From Gorsachius magnificus (taxonomy: Eukaryota; Chordata; Aves; Pelecaniformes; Ardeidae): a DNA stretch of 64,000 nucleotides. The translations under genes were made by a program, and so were the position numbers. The stretch lies in NCBI GenBank assembly GCA_034008185.1, contig CM067084.1, forward strand, positions 47,133,099 through 47,197,098, given 5' to 3'. Below the pieces are notes generated by a model. That model worked only from the letters and a program-made list of their open reading frames with translations. It made no database searches and was not told the DNA's origin. Below, one piece after another: positions 53,647 through 64,000 of the stretch; positions within the stretch are counted from its first letter, which is position 1; the number at the start of each line of letters is the position of its first letter.

Positions 53647-53815
53647 GAGAGGCAGCAGAGTCTCCATCCATGGGGACACTCAAAATTTGACTGAACAAGG
53701 CTCTGAGCAACCTGACCTACCTTTGAAGTTTTGGAGCAGGGGTTGGGCCAGGTGACCTCCAGAGGGATCCCCCAGAGGACACCCCTGACCCAAACTGTTC
53801 TGCAACTCTGCAGTT
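53647..53815 (+). repeat. CR1 LINE 3' fragment (diverged)
   Basis: The plus strand reads 'tctccatccatggggacact', then 'ctctgagcaacctgac', 'gagcaggggttgggccaggt', 'gacctccagaggga' and an end resembling aactgttctgcaactctg. This is the normal order of the CR1 3' end in plus orientation, with scattered changes. The terminal ATTCTATG-type units are degraded. The right edge is approximate. Confidence 0.8.
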
Positions 53816-56800
53816 ACTGTCAATCAACTCTGAAAGAAGGAGACGCGTCCTACGGATCAGAAGTTCCTACCAGTTTTGAGAAAACGGGTGCCTGGATAAC
53901 AGAGACAGCTCTCACTAGGTCCTCGTGGAGGAAGAGGATGCTATGTAGGTAAACCCTTCGCTAGAAAGTTTGTAAAGGAGACCAGGGGGTGGGTGGAAGA
54001 GAGGGAGGCTGTGTGAGTGCCCTAACCAACAGGAGAACTTCAGCAATATCCCACACCCCAGGAAACACCTCTGAACGCAGCCTGGATCCCAAGCAAATCG
54101 GTCTTCTCCAGTTCCGCTGCTCCCCAGATGACTTTTCTCCTACCTGAGCCCCGCGGCCAGCCCTTTCAAGGGGATTAGCCAGAGTCCTTGGTATCGCCGC
54201 TCCTTGTTCGCTGAGCTGGCAGAGCACGGGTAGCAGCCTGGCCACAAGCCATGTGGGCGCTGCAGGGGGAGAGCCTGGCCCTTACCTCCCTCCTGGCCTC
54301 CGCTCTGGGGGATTTCTGCAGGCTCGCCTGCTGACCGCATCACAAAATCGCATTATGAGATTAACTTGGTGTTAACGTAGCACTAATGGACGGGCACCTG
54401 GGTTCCAGTGTCTCAGAACCGAATTGGGGGTTGCGCTATTAAAGGCTGGATGCTTTTTTATGACTTAAGATAGTTTTGTAAGCATGGATAACAAACGTAA
54501 TCGAACATCACATTTCAGAATAAACGTCTAATGTCCCAGTCTGAAGAAATTCTCCTTTGCATTTACATCACCCTGCGGCTGGCCAACTGCTTTTGGTCTG
54601 AGCAAGTTGCGGAGGTGTCACCGCCTCTGCACGGTTGATATTCTCTTTGATGGCACAGTGTTATGGATACGTACTGTAACTCCCATGCTTGGATACCTCT
54701 TGGAAGAGCTTCAAACATATAAGCCCTGGGAAGAGGGGAATTCACCGAGCACGCACACCATTCCCAGAGGTATGTGTGTGTGTCTCCTACTGTGCAGCTA
54801 CCGGAGCAGGGTGGGTTAGTGGTTTTGCAGCTTCGCTGCCCTCCTCACAGGACCAAGGGGAGAGCAATCCGAGTTACCTGGCCATCAGCACGCTGGTGCC
54901 AACTCATGTGGAATGACCAGAGGCGAGATGCGACCATGTAACTTGGTTTAGCTACATAAAGGTTAATGTACAGGTTAAACTGGAGGTGCCTGCCTGTCCC
55001 CATCAACTACTCTTCATTTTCCAATGGCTGAAGAGTAGCAAATCCTTCTCCTGGCAAGTGAGAGTTTGCTTTGCAGACCAATGTTTATGTACCCCTACAA
55101 AAACTCAGGCAGCCCTTGGGCAACCAGCTCCTTTCCCCAGTGACCAGCACGTCTTGCTGAAGGCAGGCTCTCACCCGAAGTCACGCAGGACACACGGAAA
55201 AGGCAGCTCAGTCCTCACTCCTCTTTGGCAGCCCTGTTGGGGGCCAGGCTCCGTGTGGGCACCTGAGTGAGCCTCGGGGACTAAGAGGGCCAAAACATTT
55301 TGCCATAAAGGGCAAATGTGTTCCCGCTGTCAGATGGACATGCAGGACTGAGGTCAGGGAGAGCTTGTGCAAGAAGGTCAGACATAAAATGAGGCTTTGC
55401 AGGAGGTAAAAGGCCTCTGAGATGCCTCCTCAATGCCATGGTGAGGGGCAGGGAGCTCAAATCCCTGTTATGAACGAGGAAAGCCCGCTGCCTCTCACAG
55501 GATATAATGCATGGGACACAGCCACTCGCCCGGAGGCCCACAGAGACATGCCGACATTTACCACCACCAGTCTGATCGGAGGGGAGCGAGTAGGCCATGG
55601 TGGAGGCTAACAGCAGCCCTGCTTTCAGAAAAGCAAAAGCCTTGAGTCAGCTGTTTACTTTGGAAGATGCTTTCCAGCCCCCACACAAACCTACCTCTGG
55701 GCTTTCTGGCCTTAAAAACCCAGGCTGAGCCAGAGCCAAGAGCCTCTGTCCACAGACTGAATACCCCTCAGAGGAGAAGATAAGTTCCAGCGCTTAGTTT
55801 ACATTGCATGATGTTTGCAGCCCCGCACAACTGGACTTTCTCTTTCCCTCAGCCCTGACCCTCACCTTAGGCTGTCTCAGCCCTGGTACTGCAGCCCTAC
55901 TTTCCAAAAACAAGCCTTCCCAAGAGGAGGGTTCAAGAATCAGCCCTCCGTTGAGTTTGGCAGCCCCTCCCCAGCCCCAGCACAACTGCAGCTCTGGGCT
56001 TTCTCTTCTGCCTAACCCAACTCTTCCTTCCTCACAATAAAAACACGTTAGGAGACGACTCCTCTCCCAGCCCCAAACCTCCCCAGACAGCCCCTTCCCC
56101 ACCACTCTCCCCCTGCAGCTTCCAGCCCCAACCACACCCCTACCCTGAGGTCCAGCAGCAGGCCAGGGAACTTGCCACACAAAGAAAGGCTGGAAGAAAG
56201 GGATTCATGAAGTCTAGAAGAGAATTTCCTTGCTAGAAAGATTCAGGACTTGGTTTGACAGGACAACCTACACTAAGACCCAGCTTTCAACAGAAGGTTG
56301 GAGCCAATGTGCCCCAGGGGTCCCTTCTAGCCCTTCAATGACCCTTTGAGGTCCCTCCCTAACAAAAAAGAGCCCATTTATCTTAAAAGGGGCTAGGAGA
56401 TGCTACAGAGCAACTTCCAAACTTTAGCTTGGAAGTTTGGAAAAAAACTTCCAAAAACCAAAGCAGACCGTGTTAAGAAAATGTAAGAATAATCCCAAGT
56501 GAGCCCCAAAACCAAGAAAAAGAAACCTGCCATGAGCCTTGTAACCCTTCTGTCAAAGGACTTGGGATGCCGGAGACTCACTGTAACACCCCTCCCCCCA
56601 CACATGCATGTACACAACCTTCTTGAGGAAGACCAAGCCTCATGGCCTCTGGGCCTAGAGGGCCACTGGAAGGGTGAGTGCACAACCAAGGGAAAGGGAC
56701 AGAGACCAGAAAGTTTACATACAATGATTTTAACCATTACGAGTTTTTAGCCTCGCTTCAAGTACTGCTTGGTGCTTCCTCCTCCTCCCAACCTTAACCA

Positions 56801-56911
56801 GAGCTCTAACTTTGTCTTACCAAGCCACCGGGCAGTGGGCTGGGAAGACAAAATTGCAAGTTTTACACAGACTTGCAATGCAATTTGGAGTTGTGGCATC
56901 AGGTTACAAAC
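53816..56911. other. Intergenic DNA
   Basis: No gene is supported. A stretch at about 56200-56345, with 'gaaggttggagccaatgtgc' and 'ggtcccttctagccc', weakly resembles a plus-strand CR1 3' end but is too degraded to be sure. An imperfect direct repeat of 'aacttccaaa' and 'ggaagtttgg' words lies at 56408-56458. Nothing else stands out. Confidence 0.4.
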
Positions 56912-57478
56912 TGTACTGGGTTTGCACAGCAAGGTTTTGGTAGCAGGGGGGGCTACAGGGGTGGCCCCTGTGCAACTGCAGCCGGAGAGGAGTGAGAATC
57001 TGTGAGAGGAACAGCCCTGCAGACCCCAAAGTTAGTGCAGAAGGAGGGGGAGGGACTCCAGTCTGGAGCAGGGGAAGAGTGTGAGGAGTCCTCCCCCTGA
57101 GGAGGAAGGAATGGCAGAGATGTGTAATGAACTGACCCCAACCCCCATGCCCTGTCCCCCTATGCCGCTCGGGGGAGGAGGTAGACGACATCAAGAGTAA
57201 AGTTAAGCCCAGGAGAAGGGAGAGATGGGGGAGAAAGTGTTTTAAGATTTGGTTTTATTTCTCATTACCCTACTCTGATTTGATTGGTAATAAATTAGCT
57301 AATTTCCCCAAGTTGAGTCTGTTTTGCCCATGACAGTAATTGGTGAGTGATCTCTCCCTGTCCTTATCTCAACCCACGAGCCTTTTGTTTTATTTTCTCT
57401 CCCCTGTCCAGCTGAGGAGGGGAACAATAGAGCGGCTTTGGCGGGCACCTGGTGCCCAGACAGGTTCCACCCACCACA
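56912..57478 (+). mobile_element. Solo LTR of an avian endogenous retrovirus
   Basis: The element begins tgtactgggtttgcac and ends ccacccaccaca, so it has the TG...CA ends of a retroviral LTR, and is about 567 bp long. An AATAAA polyadenylation signal lies at 57289-57294, followed by a pyrimidine-rich segment. The sequence matches what I remember of a common avian LTR family, including 'gggtttgcacagcaaggttttgg' in two overlapping pieces and the 'tgattggtaataaatt' block. No gag, pol or env sequence flanks it on either side, so it is a solo LTR, which normally forms by recombination between the two LTRs of a provirus. I could not confirm a perfect target-site duplication (left flank ...acaaac, right flank agaaca...). 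Confidence 0.82.
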
Positions 57479-58384
57479 AGAACAGAGTAAAATGCTACTG
57501 CTAGCTCTCCCTTTTCAACAGACAGTTAGCACATCTCCCTGTGATGCAGCCATTTTTGTGCATGTTACCACTCATCAGCCCAATATACATGGCACTGGAC
57601 TCAGCTATCTGTTGGGTTGGTATCAGAACAGTAACCACACTCTGTGTCCATGTATTTTACATACCTGAATCAGTCCGTTCAACTTCCAACAGCCTGAAAA
57701 CCTGCAAGAGGGTAACTGCTCTCAACTTCTGCCCGTGCCAGTGCCAGCCCAAAGCATACAGCACTTCACAGAGTCGATGGTATGGCTCGTCGTCCACCTC
57801 CACCACACAACCCTGCAAGCCACTGCGCAACCCTTAATTAGATACTCAGCAGCTTCCCTCAGAGACCCAGAGGAATCAGAAGTTGCCACTGTGTGGCAGA
57901 TATTGAAAGCCTTAGGGAATGTTTATTTGACTTCCAATTCATTCCACTCGTAAGGAGTTACTGCTTGAAATTCTGCAAAAAGAGATTTTTCCGGACAAGG
58001 AAATGGCAAGCAAGCTAAATGGAGATCTACCAGGGATGGGGCACGTGCAGCCCCATCGGGATGGACTTTCACACGACCCTTTCCATGAGGGTGACTTGCT
58101 CAAAGCCCAACCACAGAATAACAGCAGAAGACGTGCCCCAACTCCCAACCTCTTTAGCTGAGGCCACACTCAAGTACCCCACCTCTAAGCTCTAGTTCCT
58201 CTTTCCACCTTGAGCTGTCTCAAGCACGGTACTTCCCACCCCGTTAGATGGGTCCTCCAGAAATTACACGGGCGGCTCACGCTAATTGCTCACTCGAGAG
58301 GTCACATTCACCTATCAAAACCATGCCATCTGGGGCTTCTGAAAGATTAAGAAAGAGAGACAAACAAGAGGATTATTAAAAATT
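57479..58384. other. Intergenic DNA between the solo LTR and the IRF2 3' end
   Basis: About 0.9 kb of ordinary sequence lies downstream of the IRF2 polyadenylation region. I see no coding or repeat signal. Confidence 0.45.
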
Positions 58385-59418
58385 TAACTATATAGCATAT
58401 TTATTATCAATCCACAGGATAATCTGATTGCTACATGAGCTCATAAAAGCTATTTCACCTTTACAAAATTAAAAAAAAAAATGTGCCACAAGGATGTAAT
58501 AACTGCTGATAACCAAGGACTGAATCTTAAAATTATAAATTTGCTGTAGAAAAGATTAAAAAAAATTATATTCACTTTAGAATTTTACTTTGAATAAAAT
58601 ATTCCCCTGTATAAAAAATAAAAAAGCTTGCTCTGGTTAGAATTAGAGTATTTTTCTTCTTCTTTTTTTAAATCTGGGAATTTGCATAATATCTCTGTAA
58701 TAGGTTTCTTTTTTTTTTCCTATTGTACCACGCGGCATTCAAGCATAGCAGATTAGAAACAAACATGAGAAAAGCAGTCTTAAAACGTATGAAATCCACA
58801 TGGGAAGTTTTAACTTCCCTTCCTTTCCTCTATTCTTTAAAGACACTTGAGCAAGAATAGCCTTGGAAAAGAATACAGGTGGGGAGGGACCTTCAATGTG
58901 CCATTAAGTAGAGCAAGGTAATAAAAGGCCTTTCGTAAGTGCTTTCTTAATAAGGTGCAGAAGCAGACTGCAACGTTGCTAGTACTGCACTATGTACACT
59001 ATTCACAATAGATTTTTCTTTATTTAAAAATATTCCAGCTAGTTCACATTTTCTCTTCCATTCTGAGGCTTTCAGTTCCATCACAGCCTTGACAGCAAGA
59101 AGCGCAGCAGCACCACTTCCCTTGTGGTCGGTTGGTCCTCTTATGAAACACTGGAACCTGTGAGTGGGCCAAAGTTCTTGGGTTTTTTTCCTATGTAGCA
59201 ACCTTGGAAGTCCGCCTGGGTTCAGGTGTACGTACTGACGGCTGGAGTCCTGAGTTAAAAACACTCCGTCACTGGAGTCGGACACAGCAATGTTTTATAT
59301 TGCCAAGGCTTCACCTTAGATTTGTCTCGTGTGTGCGTCAAGGGATGCACCGCTCCTAGAGAAACGTAAAATACAAAACCAAACAAAACAAAGCTAAAAA
59401 AACCACACTGTCAAAGGC
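58385..59418 (-). other. IRF2: IRF2 3' UTR
   Basis: This is the region directly after the IRF2 stop codon on the minus strand. It is AT-rich, particularly at 58380-58740, as is usual for vertebrate 3' UTRs. It ends near an AATAAA hexamer at 58405-58400, with cleavage expected about 15-25 nt further on. A second AATAAA at 59024-59019 could support a shorter transcript. Extent is inferred from the stop codon and these signals and not from transcript data. An open frame of 113 codons crosses 59285-58947 but starts without ATG and has no family similarity. Confidence 0.65.
58400..58405 (-). terminator. IRF2: Probable IRF2 distal polyadenylation signal
   Basis: The hexamer reads AATAAA on the minus strand (tttatt on the plus strand), about 1.0 kb after the IRF2 stop codon and at the end of the AT-rich tract. 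It is the best candidate for the main 3' end. Confidence 0.5.
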
Positions 59419-59730
59419 TTAGCAGCTCTTGACTCTCGACTGGGTGATGTCTGACGTTTTCTTGATGACGCTGGCCCGTGTCTCACGGTCTGGCCGGCCG
59501 CTGCTCGTGGAGGCTGTGGACACTACTTGTGGCAGAGGGATGTCTGGGAAAGGGGGCCAGGAGCTGTTGTAAGGCAGTGGGCAGCTTTCTTCTTTGATGG
59601 TGACTTGGAGGTCAGGCTTGTTGGCTACAAAAGTTGCCATGCTGGGAAGCATATGGGAAGTGTTCCTCATTCCGAGATTGCTGAGATACTGTTTGCCTTC
59701 AATATTTTTCTTCTGCCAATGAAGTCGTCC
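59419..59730 (-). CDS. IRF2: IRF2 terminal coding exon
   Basis: This is the last coding exon of interferon regulatory factor 2, a nuclear DNA-binding factor that binds interferon-stimulated response elements and mainly antagonises IRF1. The exon begins [18 protein letters not shown] and ends ...[19 protein letters not shown] followed by TAA at 59421-59419. It encodes 103 residues and is open throughout. The C-terminus is almost identical to mammalian IRF2. The Lys of the VTIKEE motif (codon 59593-59595) corresponds to the known sumoylation site Lys293 in human IRF2. PYNSSWPPF is also conserved, while the Pro/Ser-rich stretch after it ([12 protein letters not shown]) has diverged and is one residue longer. 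The acceptor is tttttagGG at 59731-59732, and phase 0 agrees with the preceding exon. The DNA-binding domain is encoded by exons outside the window. Confidence 0.97.
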   Translation of the reverse strand, partial: GRLHWQKKNIEGKQYLSNLGMRNTSHMLPSMATFVANKPDLQVTIKEESCPLPYNSSWPPFPDIPLPQVVSTASTSSGRPDRETRASVIKKTSDITQSRVKSC

Positions 59731-61116
59731 CTAAAAAAGGAGGAAAGACTGTATCAGCGAATGCAACTTTGCGAAGTGCTCCGAGTAACAAGATGAAGAC
59801 AGAAACATCCACAAATTGCACAGGAGTTACTCCACCTCTAAAAGCCTGAGCCTCTAGCTGCTGGCTTTGAATGTCTTTGCTCTCAGCTACTTGTGTCTAA
59901 GCCTTGGTGGCTCTCCAGCACTCAAGAGGCTTTGCCCACTCTTCTGATGGAAAATAAAAGGCCTTATTCCCAGTATGCCAGAGACAAAAATGGACACAGA
60001 GGATCAAACACTCAAGAGTTTCAGATGGAAGCATCTCCTCCATTACCAAGACAGAATATCCTCTGGCCAAGAGGCAGGCACAGAGACCAAACACCTCTCA
60101 AACAGCACCACCCAAACTGTCAACACAGGTGAGACTGCCAGGAAAATGACTGTCACTTGATGCTGTGTCCCCCACCACAGGGAGGAGGTTCGCCAAGGTA
60201 AGATGAGTATCCAGTCCTTTCCCCATCAAACATGCCACAATGGCATGTTCTGTCAAAGGAGGTTTGGGGAGTCATTATCAGCAGTCTACATGGGGGCTCC
60301 ACCCTAACCAAGGCATGAGAGATTAAACCAAGAGGGTTAGCTGTGCTGCTATACAGCTGCACCACCTGCAGTTCTCCAAGAAGGAGGATTCAGAGGGCTT
60401 TCTGGGGGGCACAGCAGGAGAAAGACTTGCAAGAGGCCTTCTGCAAAAATGCAGCTGGAGCACAGGGCATCTAAGTGCCCTCAGTGAGCTTCCCCTGGCC
60501 TCTAAGTACTCATGGAAATGGGTAGGTTTGGTCACTTGATGGCAGCCCTAAAAGAAAAGACAAGTGCTGGTTTTGCATAGGTGCAGCTCAGGAAACTTCA
60601 TGGGGTGGGTATTTTCTCCACGGATTCCTTTCACCCAGCAATACCCAACTGACTGCTCGAGAAAGCTTTTTGCCTCACATACCTCAACCATTCAAGTTGC
60701 ATTTCTATCAGATGCGTAAGCATTTCCTCCAATTGTGTGAGTTCAGGTGCCATTTAAGGAAAACAAAGCGAGCATGCTTTCAACCAAGACAAAATACTCG
60801 CTACCTAGCAATGTCAATGCATCCTATTAACAAACTAGTTGACACTGTTGATGGCTCTCCAGAACATCTTATCATGCAAATTAATCTCATTGTAGTTTAG
60901 ACAGATGAGGAGGAAAGAACTTGTAGAGATATCCATTCTGCCAGACAATCACCCAACTGTTTGTCTCCCTCAAACCTTCCTGGTTTGTTTTTCTCCCCCA
61001 GCTATTATTAAAATGAATACTCCACTGGTAGACAGTTACAAATGGAGAAGGGGCAAAAATACCTCAAGACATTGTTCTAAACAAGACAAACTGCTAAAAA
61101 TCCAGAAAACACTTAC
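59731..61116 (-). other. IRF2: IRF2 last intron
   Basis: This intron of about 1.4 kb has a GTAAGT donor (61116-61111) and a polypyrimidine tract plus AG acceptor at 59732-59731. The inner sequence shows no repeats or RNA gene. Confidence 0.9.
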
Positions 61117-61163
61117 CTCTGCATTTTCTTCATCACTTGGAACGCTGTCGGTTGTTTCACTTT
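61117..61163 (-). CDS. IRF2: IRF2 penultimate coding exon (47 bp)
   Basis: This short exon encodes the second and third bases of a Glu codon followed by SETTDSVPSDEENAE (15 codons), matching the acidic serine-rich segment that precedes the terminal exon in mammalian IRF2. It has a CAG acceptor (61166-61164) and a GTAAGT donor (61116-61111). The downstream phase is 0, fitting the terminal exon exactly; the upstream phase is 1. It is too short to be found by open-frame length, and was recognised from the family sequence and splice sites. Confidence 0.93.
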
Positions 61164-62060
61164 CTGTCAAAGGAAACAGAAACAAAAATTAAACTCATGC
61201 TATTCTACCTACAGTAGCAAAATCCAGCTCAAGAGGCCTGATCCACTTCCAAGTGGTAGCAGAGTCAAGCCAAACAACCAGAAAACAATGGAGAAGCATG
61301 GACCCCCTGCCACAGCAACAACAATCCAAGGGCTCGGCAGTACAGCTTCACTGAATGACTGCGGTAGATTCACATGGTTATCACAGTTAACACGCCTATG
61401 ACCTGGACTTTTCCAGCAACAGAGAGGGAAGAAGTAGATTTGTGCTTTCTGGGCAGAGGGAAGAGCCTCCCAGAAGCAGAGGATGACCCCTCTCCCTTGC
61501 CCTCTTGGCAACTCCAGGCTTGGCAAAGAGCAAAGTTCTGTCCAAATCCTTATTTTTATCTCCCTGCAAAGCCAGCAACAACTCCACCCCAGAGGAGATA
61601 AGTGTGGGTTTGTTTCATGAACTGTTCTCTCAGCCTGCCGCCTCAAGGGCTTCTTGTCACCTCTGGTGCTTTATTACTGTTGTTATACTTCGCTCCCCTT
61701 TCGCTTTTGCACCCATGCCCAGCCCCCCCAGCCTACTTCTCAACCCTTCACCCACCACTCGAGCCCCATCACCTCCTCTGGCCACACACAGCCTTCCTCA
61801 CCCTCAATCACTTCAACCTGAGTGCAAACGCAGGGACACAGCTCCAGCAGGATGGGTGTCCTGCAGCTGCATCTCTCCCTTGCAGAAGAGTCTGAAATCC
61901 AGGAATCCTGACTGTTATTTTCAAGCAAGCGTGGCCAAATGCAGGTCTCACAGCATCTGAGTGTCAGGCTCCTGGCCCATGGGCTTGTTGACAGTGCCTC
62001 TTTTCAGGACCAGTCTGCCTTCCTGTTTCCTGAGAGGATAACACTAGGCATCTAGAAGCC

Positions 62061-62410
62061 TCAGGAGAGACCTCATCACTCTCTGTAACTACCTGAAAGG
62101 AGGCTGTAGCAAGGTTGGTGTAGGTCTCTTCTCCCAAGTTACAAGTGATAGGACAAGAGGAAATGGCCTCAAGTTGTGCCAGGGGAGGTTTAGATTGGAC
62201 ATTAGGAAAATTTTTTTCACCAAAAGGGTTGTCAAGCATTAGAACGGGCTGCCCAGGGAAGTAGTTGAGTCCCCATCCCTGGAAGTATTTAAAAGACAGG
62301 TAGTGCTGAAGGACATGGTTTAGTGGAGGACTTGGCAGTGTTAGGTTAACAGTTGGATTCAATGATCTTAAAGGTCTTTTCCAACCCAAATGAATCTATG
62401 ATTCTATGAT
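62061..62410 (+). mobile_element. CR1 LINE fragment (5'-truncated), inside IRF2 intron
   Basis: This plus-strand CR1 3' fragment runs from 'ctcaggagagacctcatcac' to terminal 'gaatctatgattctatgat'. Its middle is nearly word-for-word the same as the copy at 35236-35656 (for example tcccaagttacaagtgatag, ggtttagattggacattagg), so both belong to one subfamily. It is inserted antisense to IRF2 transcription. Small deletions and substitutions break the coding frame. Confidence 0.94.
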
Positions 62411-63727
62411 CTTTCAGGCTACCGACAGGAAGAGGCCTTTCTCCAACCTCCCCACCAGGGCTGAGCAGATAAGGCTCAACTACTCCCTGAGCCAATGTGA
62501 ACCCAGAAATTACAAGGAGGAACAATGTGATGTGTAAGTGTAGCAGGCAAGGGAGCTCTCAAGTCCCAGTTTCCACTCTCTGCTCTGTGTTACACATTTT
62601 AGCCTGTGCAGACTGCTTTGCACAGCCCCTGCACCCCTGAAACCATAAACCACGATCCTGCCTTTCCAGAGAGCAACCTTGTGCTCTGCATTAGACATGA
62701 GTGTCAAGGGTGCACCTTGCCCCACTGCACCCCAGTCTTTCTGAAGCAATGAAGCGGGCAGCTCAGCTATTTCAGACTGCTACTTCCAAAACCAGCACCT
62801 CCCCTACTCCAGAGTCTCCGCTGCAGAGTGCAGTAAGCAGAGGAGCAGTCCGAAAGGTTAAATCTAACTGTGAAGCCCTGTGAAGTTAACACTCTGCAGG
62901 GCTTCTCATTCACTGGCCCAGGTAAAGACAGAAGTGCCAACATGATTAAGTTGGCTAATTAAGCCATACTGGGGGGGAGGAGAGGCAGAAATTAATCTGT
63001 GCAAAGGAGAAATGGCCCTGGAGATAGAATCAATAGGAGGAATCCACATAGAGACAAGAAACAGATATTCCTTGACATGAAGAAACATGTGGCAACAAAG
63101 AGTGATGCAGTTGAAAAGGAATCCATCCTTGGTGTTTATACATAACAAAATGCTGAGCAAGAGAGAGCACTATAGTTAGCAAAGCCAGGGAAGCTAGCCA
63201 CACGGGCATGGAAAGTTAGAGAGGTTACTTCAACCAGCAGGTTATTTGAATCAGTGTCAAACACAAGAGGAGGTTGACAACAGCCTCAGTACTAAAAAAA
63301 ATTGATTTCATAGACGTCAGTGGAAATATGAGAAAACTCACAAGGGCCACTCATATCATTTGCCTGAGTAACCTCAGAAAGGAACTAGAGGTGTTTTTGA
63401 AATAAAACAGATTTATGTAGGACAGCTGATACCTCAGGCTATTTTTTTTGTTGTTGTTGTTTCAGAAGAGCTAAACTAACTGTTCCTGCACAGCTGTTAT
63501 GGTTATACTCTTTCCTGCCATTCAGTGGTAGCACCTGACAGAACAGGCAGCTCTACCCAGCAAACCCATGAGCACAGGGCCAGGGTTCCCATGGTTCTGC
63601 TGTATGGGTTTGTACAAAGCCAGAAATAATCACCAGAGTGTCCTACAGGTTTCAGGGTTCTAACAAACCACAGACTCCTGCCCTCACTCCCGCCTGAAGG
63701 GCAAAGGCATGCTTTAAAAAGAAGAGG

Positions 63728-64000
63728 TTCATAGAAGAAATCAGGCTGGAAGGGACCTCAGGAGGTCTATAGCCCAAACCCTCGCTTAAAGCAGGGCCAG
63801 CTACAGGACTGGATCAGGTTGCTCGGGGCCTTATCCAGTCAGGTCTTGAAAACCTCCAAGGATGGAGGCAGCACAACCTTTCTGGGGATCCTGCTCCACT
63901 GCCTGATCGTCCTTGTGGTGAAAAAGGTGACATTTTTTCTTATATCCAACTGGACCAAGTTCTCTTGTTTCAGTTTATGCCTGCTGTTTCTCATCCTCCC
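63728..64000 (-). mobile_element. CR1 LINE fragment continuing past the right edge
   Basis: In plus-strand reading it starts at a degraded ttcatagaag end, followed by 'caggctggaagggacctcag', 'ggatcaggttgctcggggcc', 'aaaacctccaaggatggagg' and the 'tcttatatccaactggacca' segment. This is the CR1 3' end in minus orientation. It is more diverged than the long copy at 20.6 kb. The 5' limit is outside the window. Confidence 0.92.

Larger units (their letters stand above)
61164..64000 (-). other. IRF2: IRF2 intron (incomplete, runs off right edge)
   Basis: This is sequence upstream (minus sense) of the 47-bp exon. I looked for the preceding IRF2 coding block (Ser-Glu-Leu-Tyr-Pro-Leu-Gln-Ile-Ser-Pro type) and did not find it, so it should lie beyond 64000. 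The intron contains two CR1 fragments, at 62061-62410 (plus) and 63728-64000 (minus), annotated separately. No other gene is supported. Confidence 0.75.

Noticed and set aside
56200..56345. Possible plus-strand CR1 remnant
   Set aside because: Only two short words resemble the CR1 3' end. There is no terminal repeat and the rest does not match, so it is mentioned in the surrounding region only.
58947..59285. 113-codon open frame in the IRF2 3' UTR
   Set aside because: It has no ATG start and no similarity to a known family, and it is separated from the IRF2 stop codon. Not supported as coding.

Overview
The window looks like bird nuclear DNA. Its repeats are dominated by CR1 LINEs with the typical avian 3' end (short ATTCTATG-type tandem units, followed on the other strand by the 'gttggaagggacc...tctagtccaac' type sequence). 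It also carries a solo LTR of a kind I associate with avian endogenous retroviruses. The only two protein-coding genes I can support are vertebrate ENPP6 and IRF2. Both lie on the minus strand, in the order and orientation of the mammalian ENPP6-IRF2 neighbourhood (human 4q35). The species cannot be told from the sequence.

Layout: 1-5149 is ENPP6 intron 2 (incomplete). 5150-5329 is ENPP6 exon 2. 5330-16171 is ENPP6 intron 1. 16172-16295 is the recognisable part of ENPP6 exon 1, inside a CpG-rich, G-run-rich promoter island (about 15.89-16.72 kb). About 42 kb of intergenic DNA follows (16.7-58.4 kb). It holds a nearly full-length minus-strand CR1 (about 20.57-23.5 kb), several 5'-truncated CR1 pieces, an old CR1 remnant (about 46.24-46.55 kb), a compound pyrimidine microsatellite (36.42-36.62 kb) and a solo LTR (56.91-57.48 kb). 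From 58.4 kb to the right edge lies the 3' part of IRF2: the 3' UTR, the terminal coding exon (59419-59730), a 47-bp penultimate coding exon (61117-61163) and introns. The upstream IRF2 exons lie beyond the window.

The two genes do not form a functional unit. ENPP6 encodes a choline-specific, cell-surface glycerophosphodiesterase. IRF2 encodes a nuclear transcription factor that antagonises IRF1. They are simply conserved neighbours.

Most notable observations: (1) ENPP6 exon 1 reads well from the residues just before the nucleophile-containing motif. Upstream it runs into G/C homopolymers, with no ATG on the minus strand for about 270 bp and no LLDGFR-type metal-binding motif. This most likely reflects sequence lost from the assembly. 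(2) The long CR1 ORF2 is open for about 940 codons apart from one TGA at a CpG-decay position, and it has a Gly in place of the first Asp of the reverse-transcriptase FADD box. (3) A CR1 3' tail at 31.73 kb abuts non-CR1 sequence, which may be a CR1-tailed retrocopy. I found no undescribed multi-gene system. The window is mostly ordinary avian intronic and intergenic DNA.
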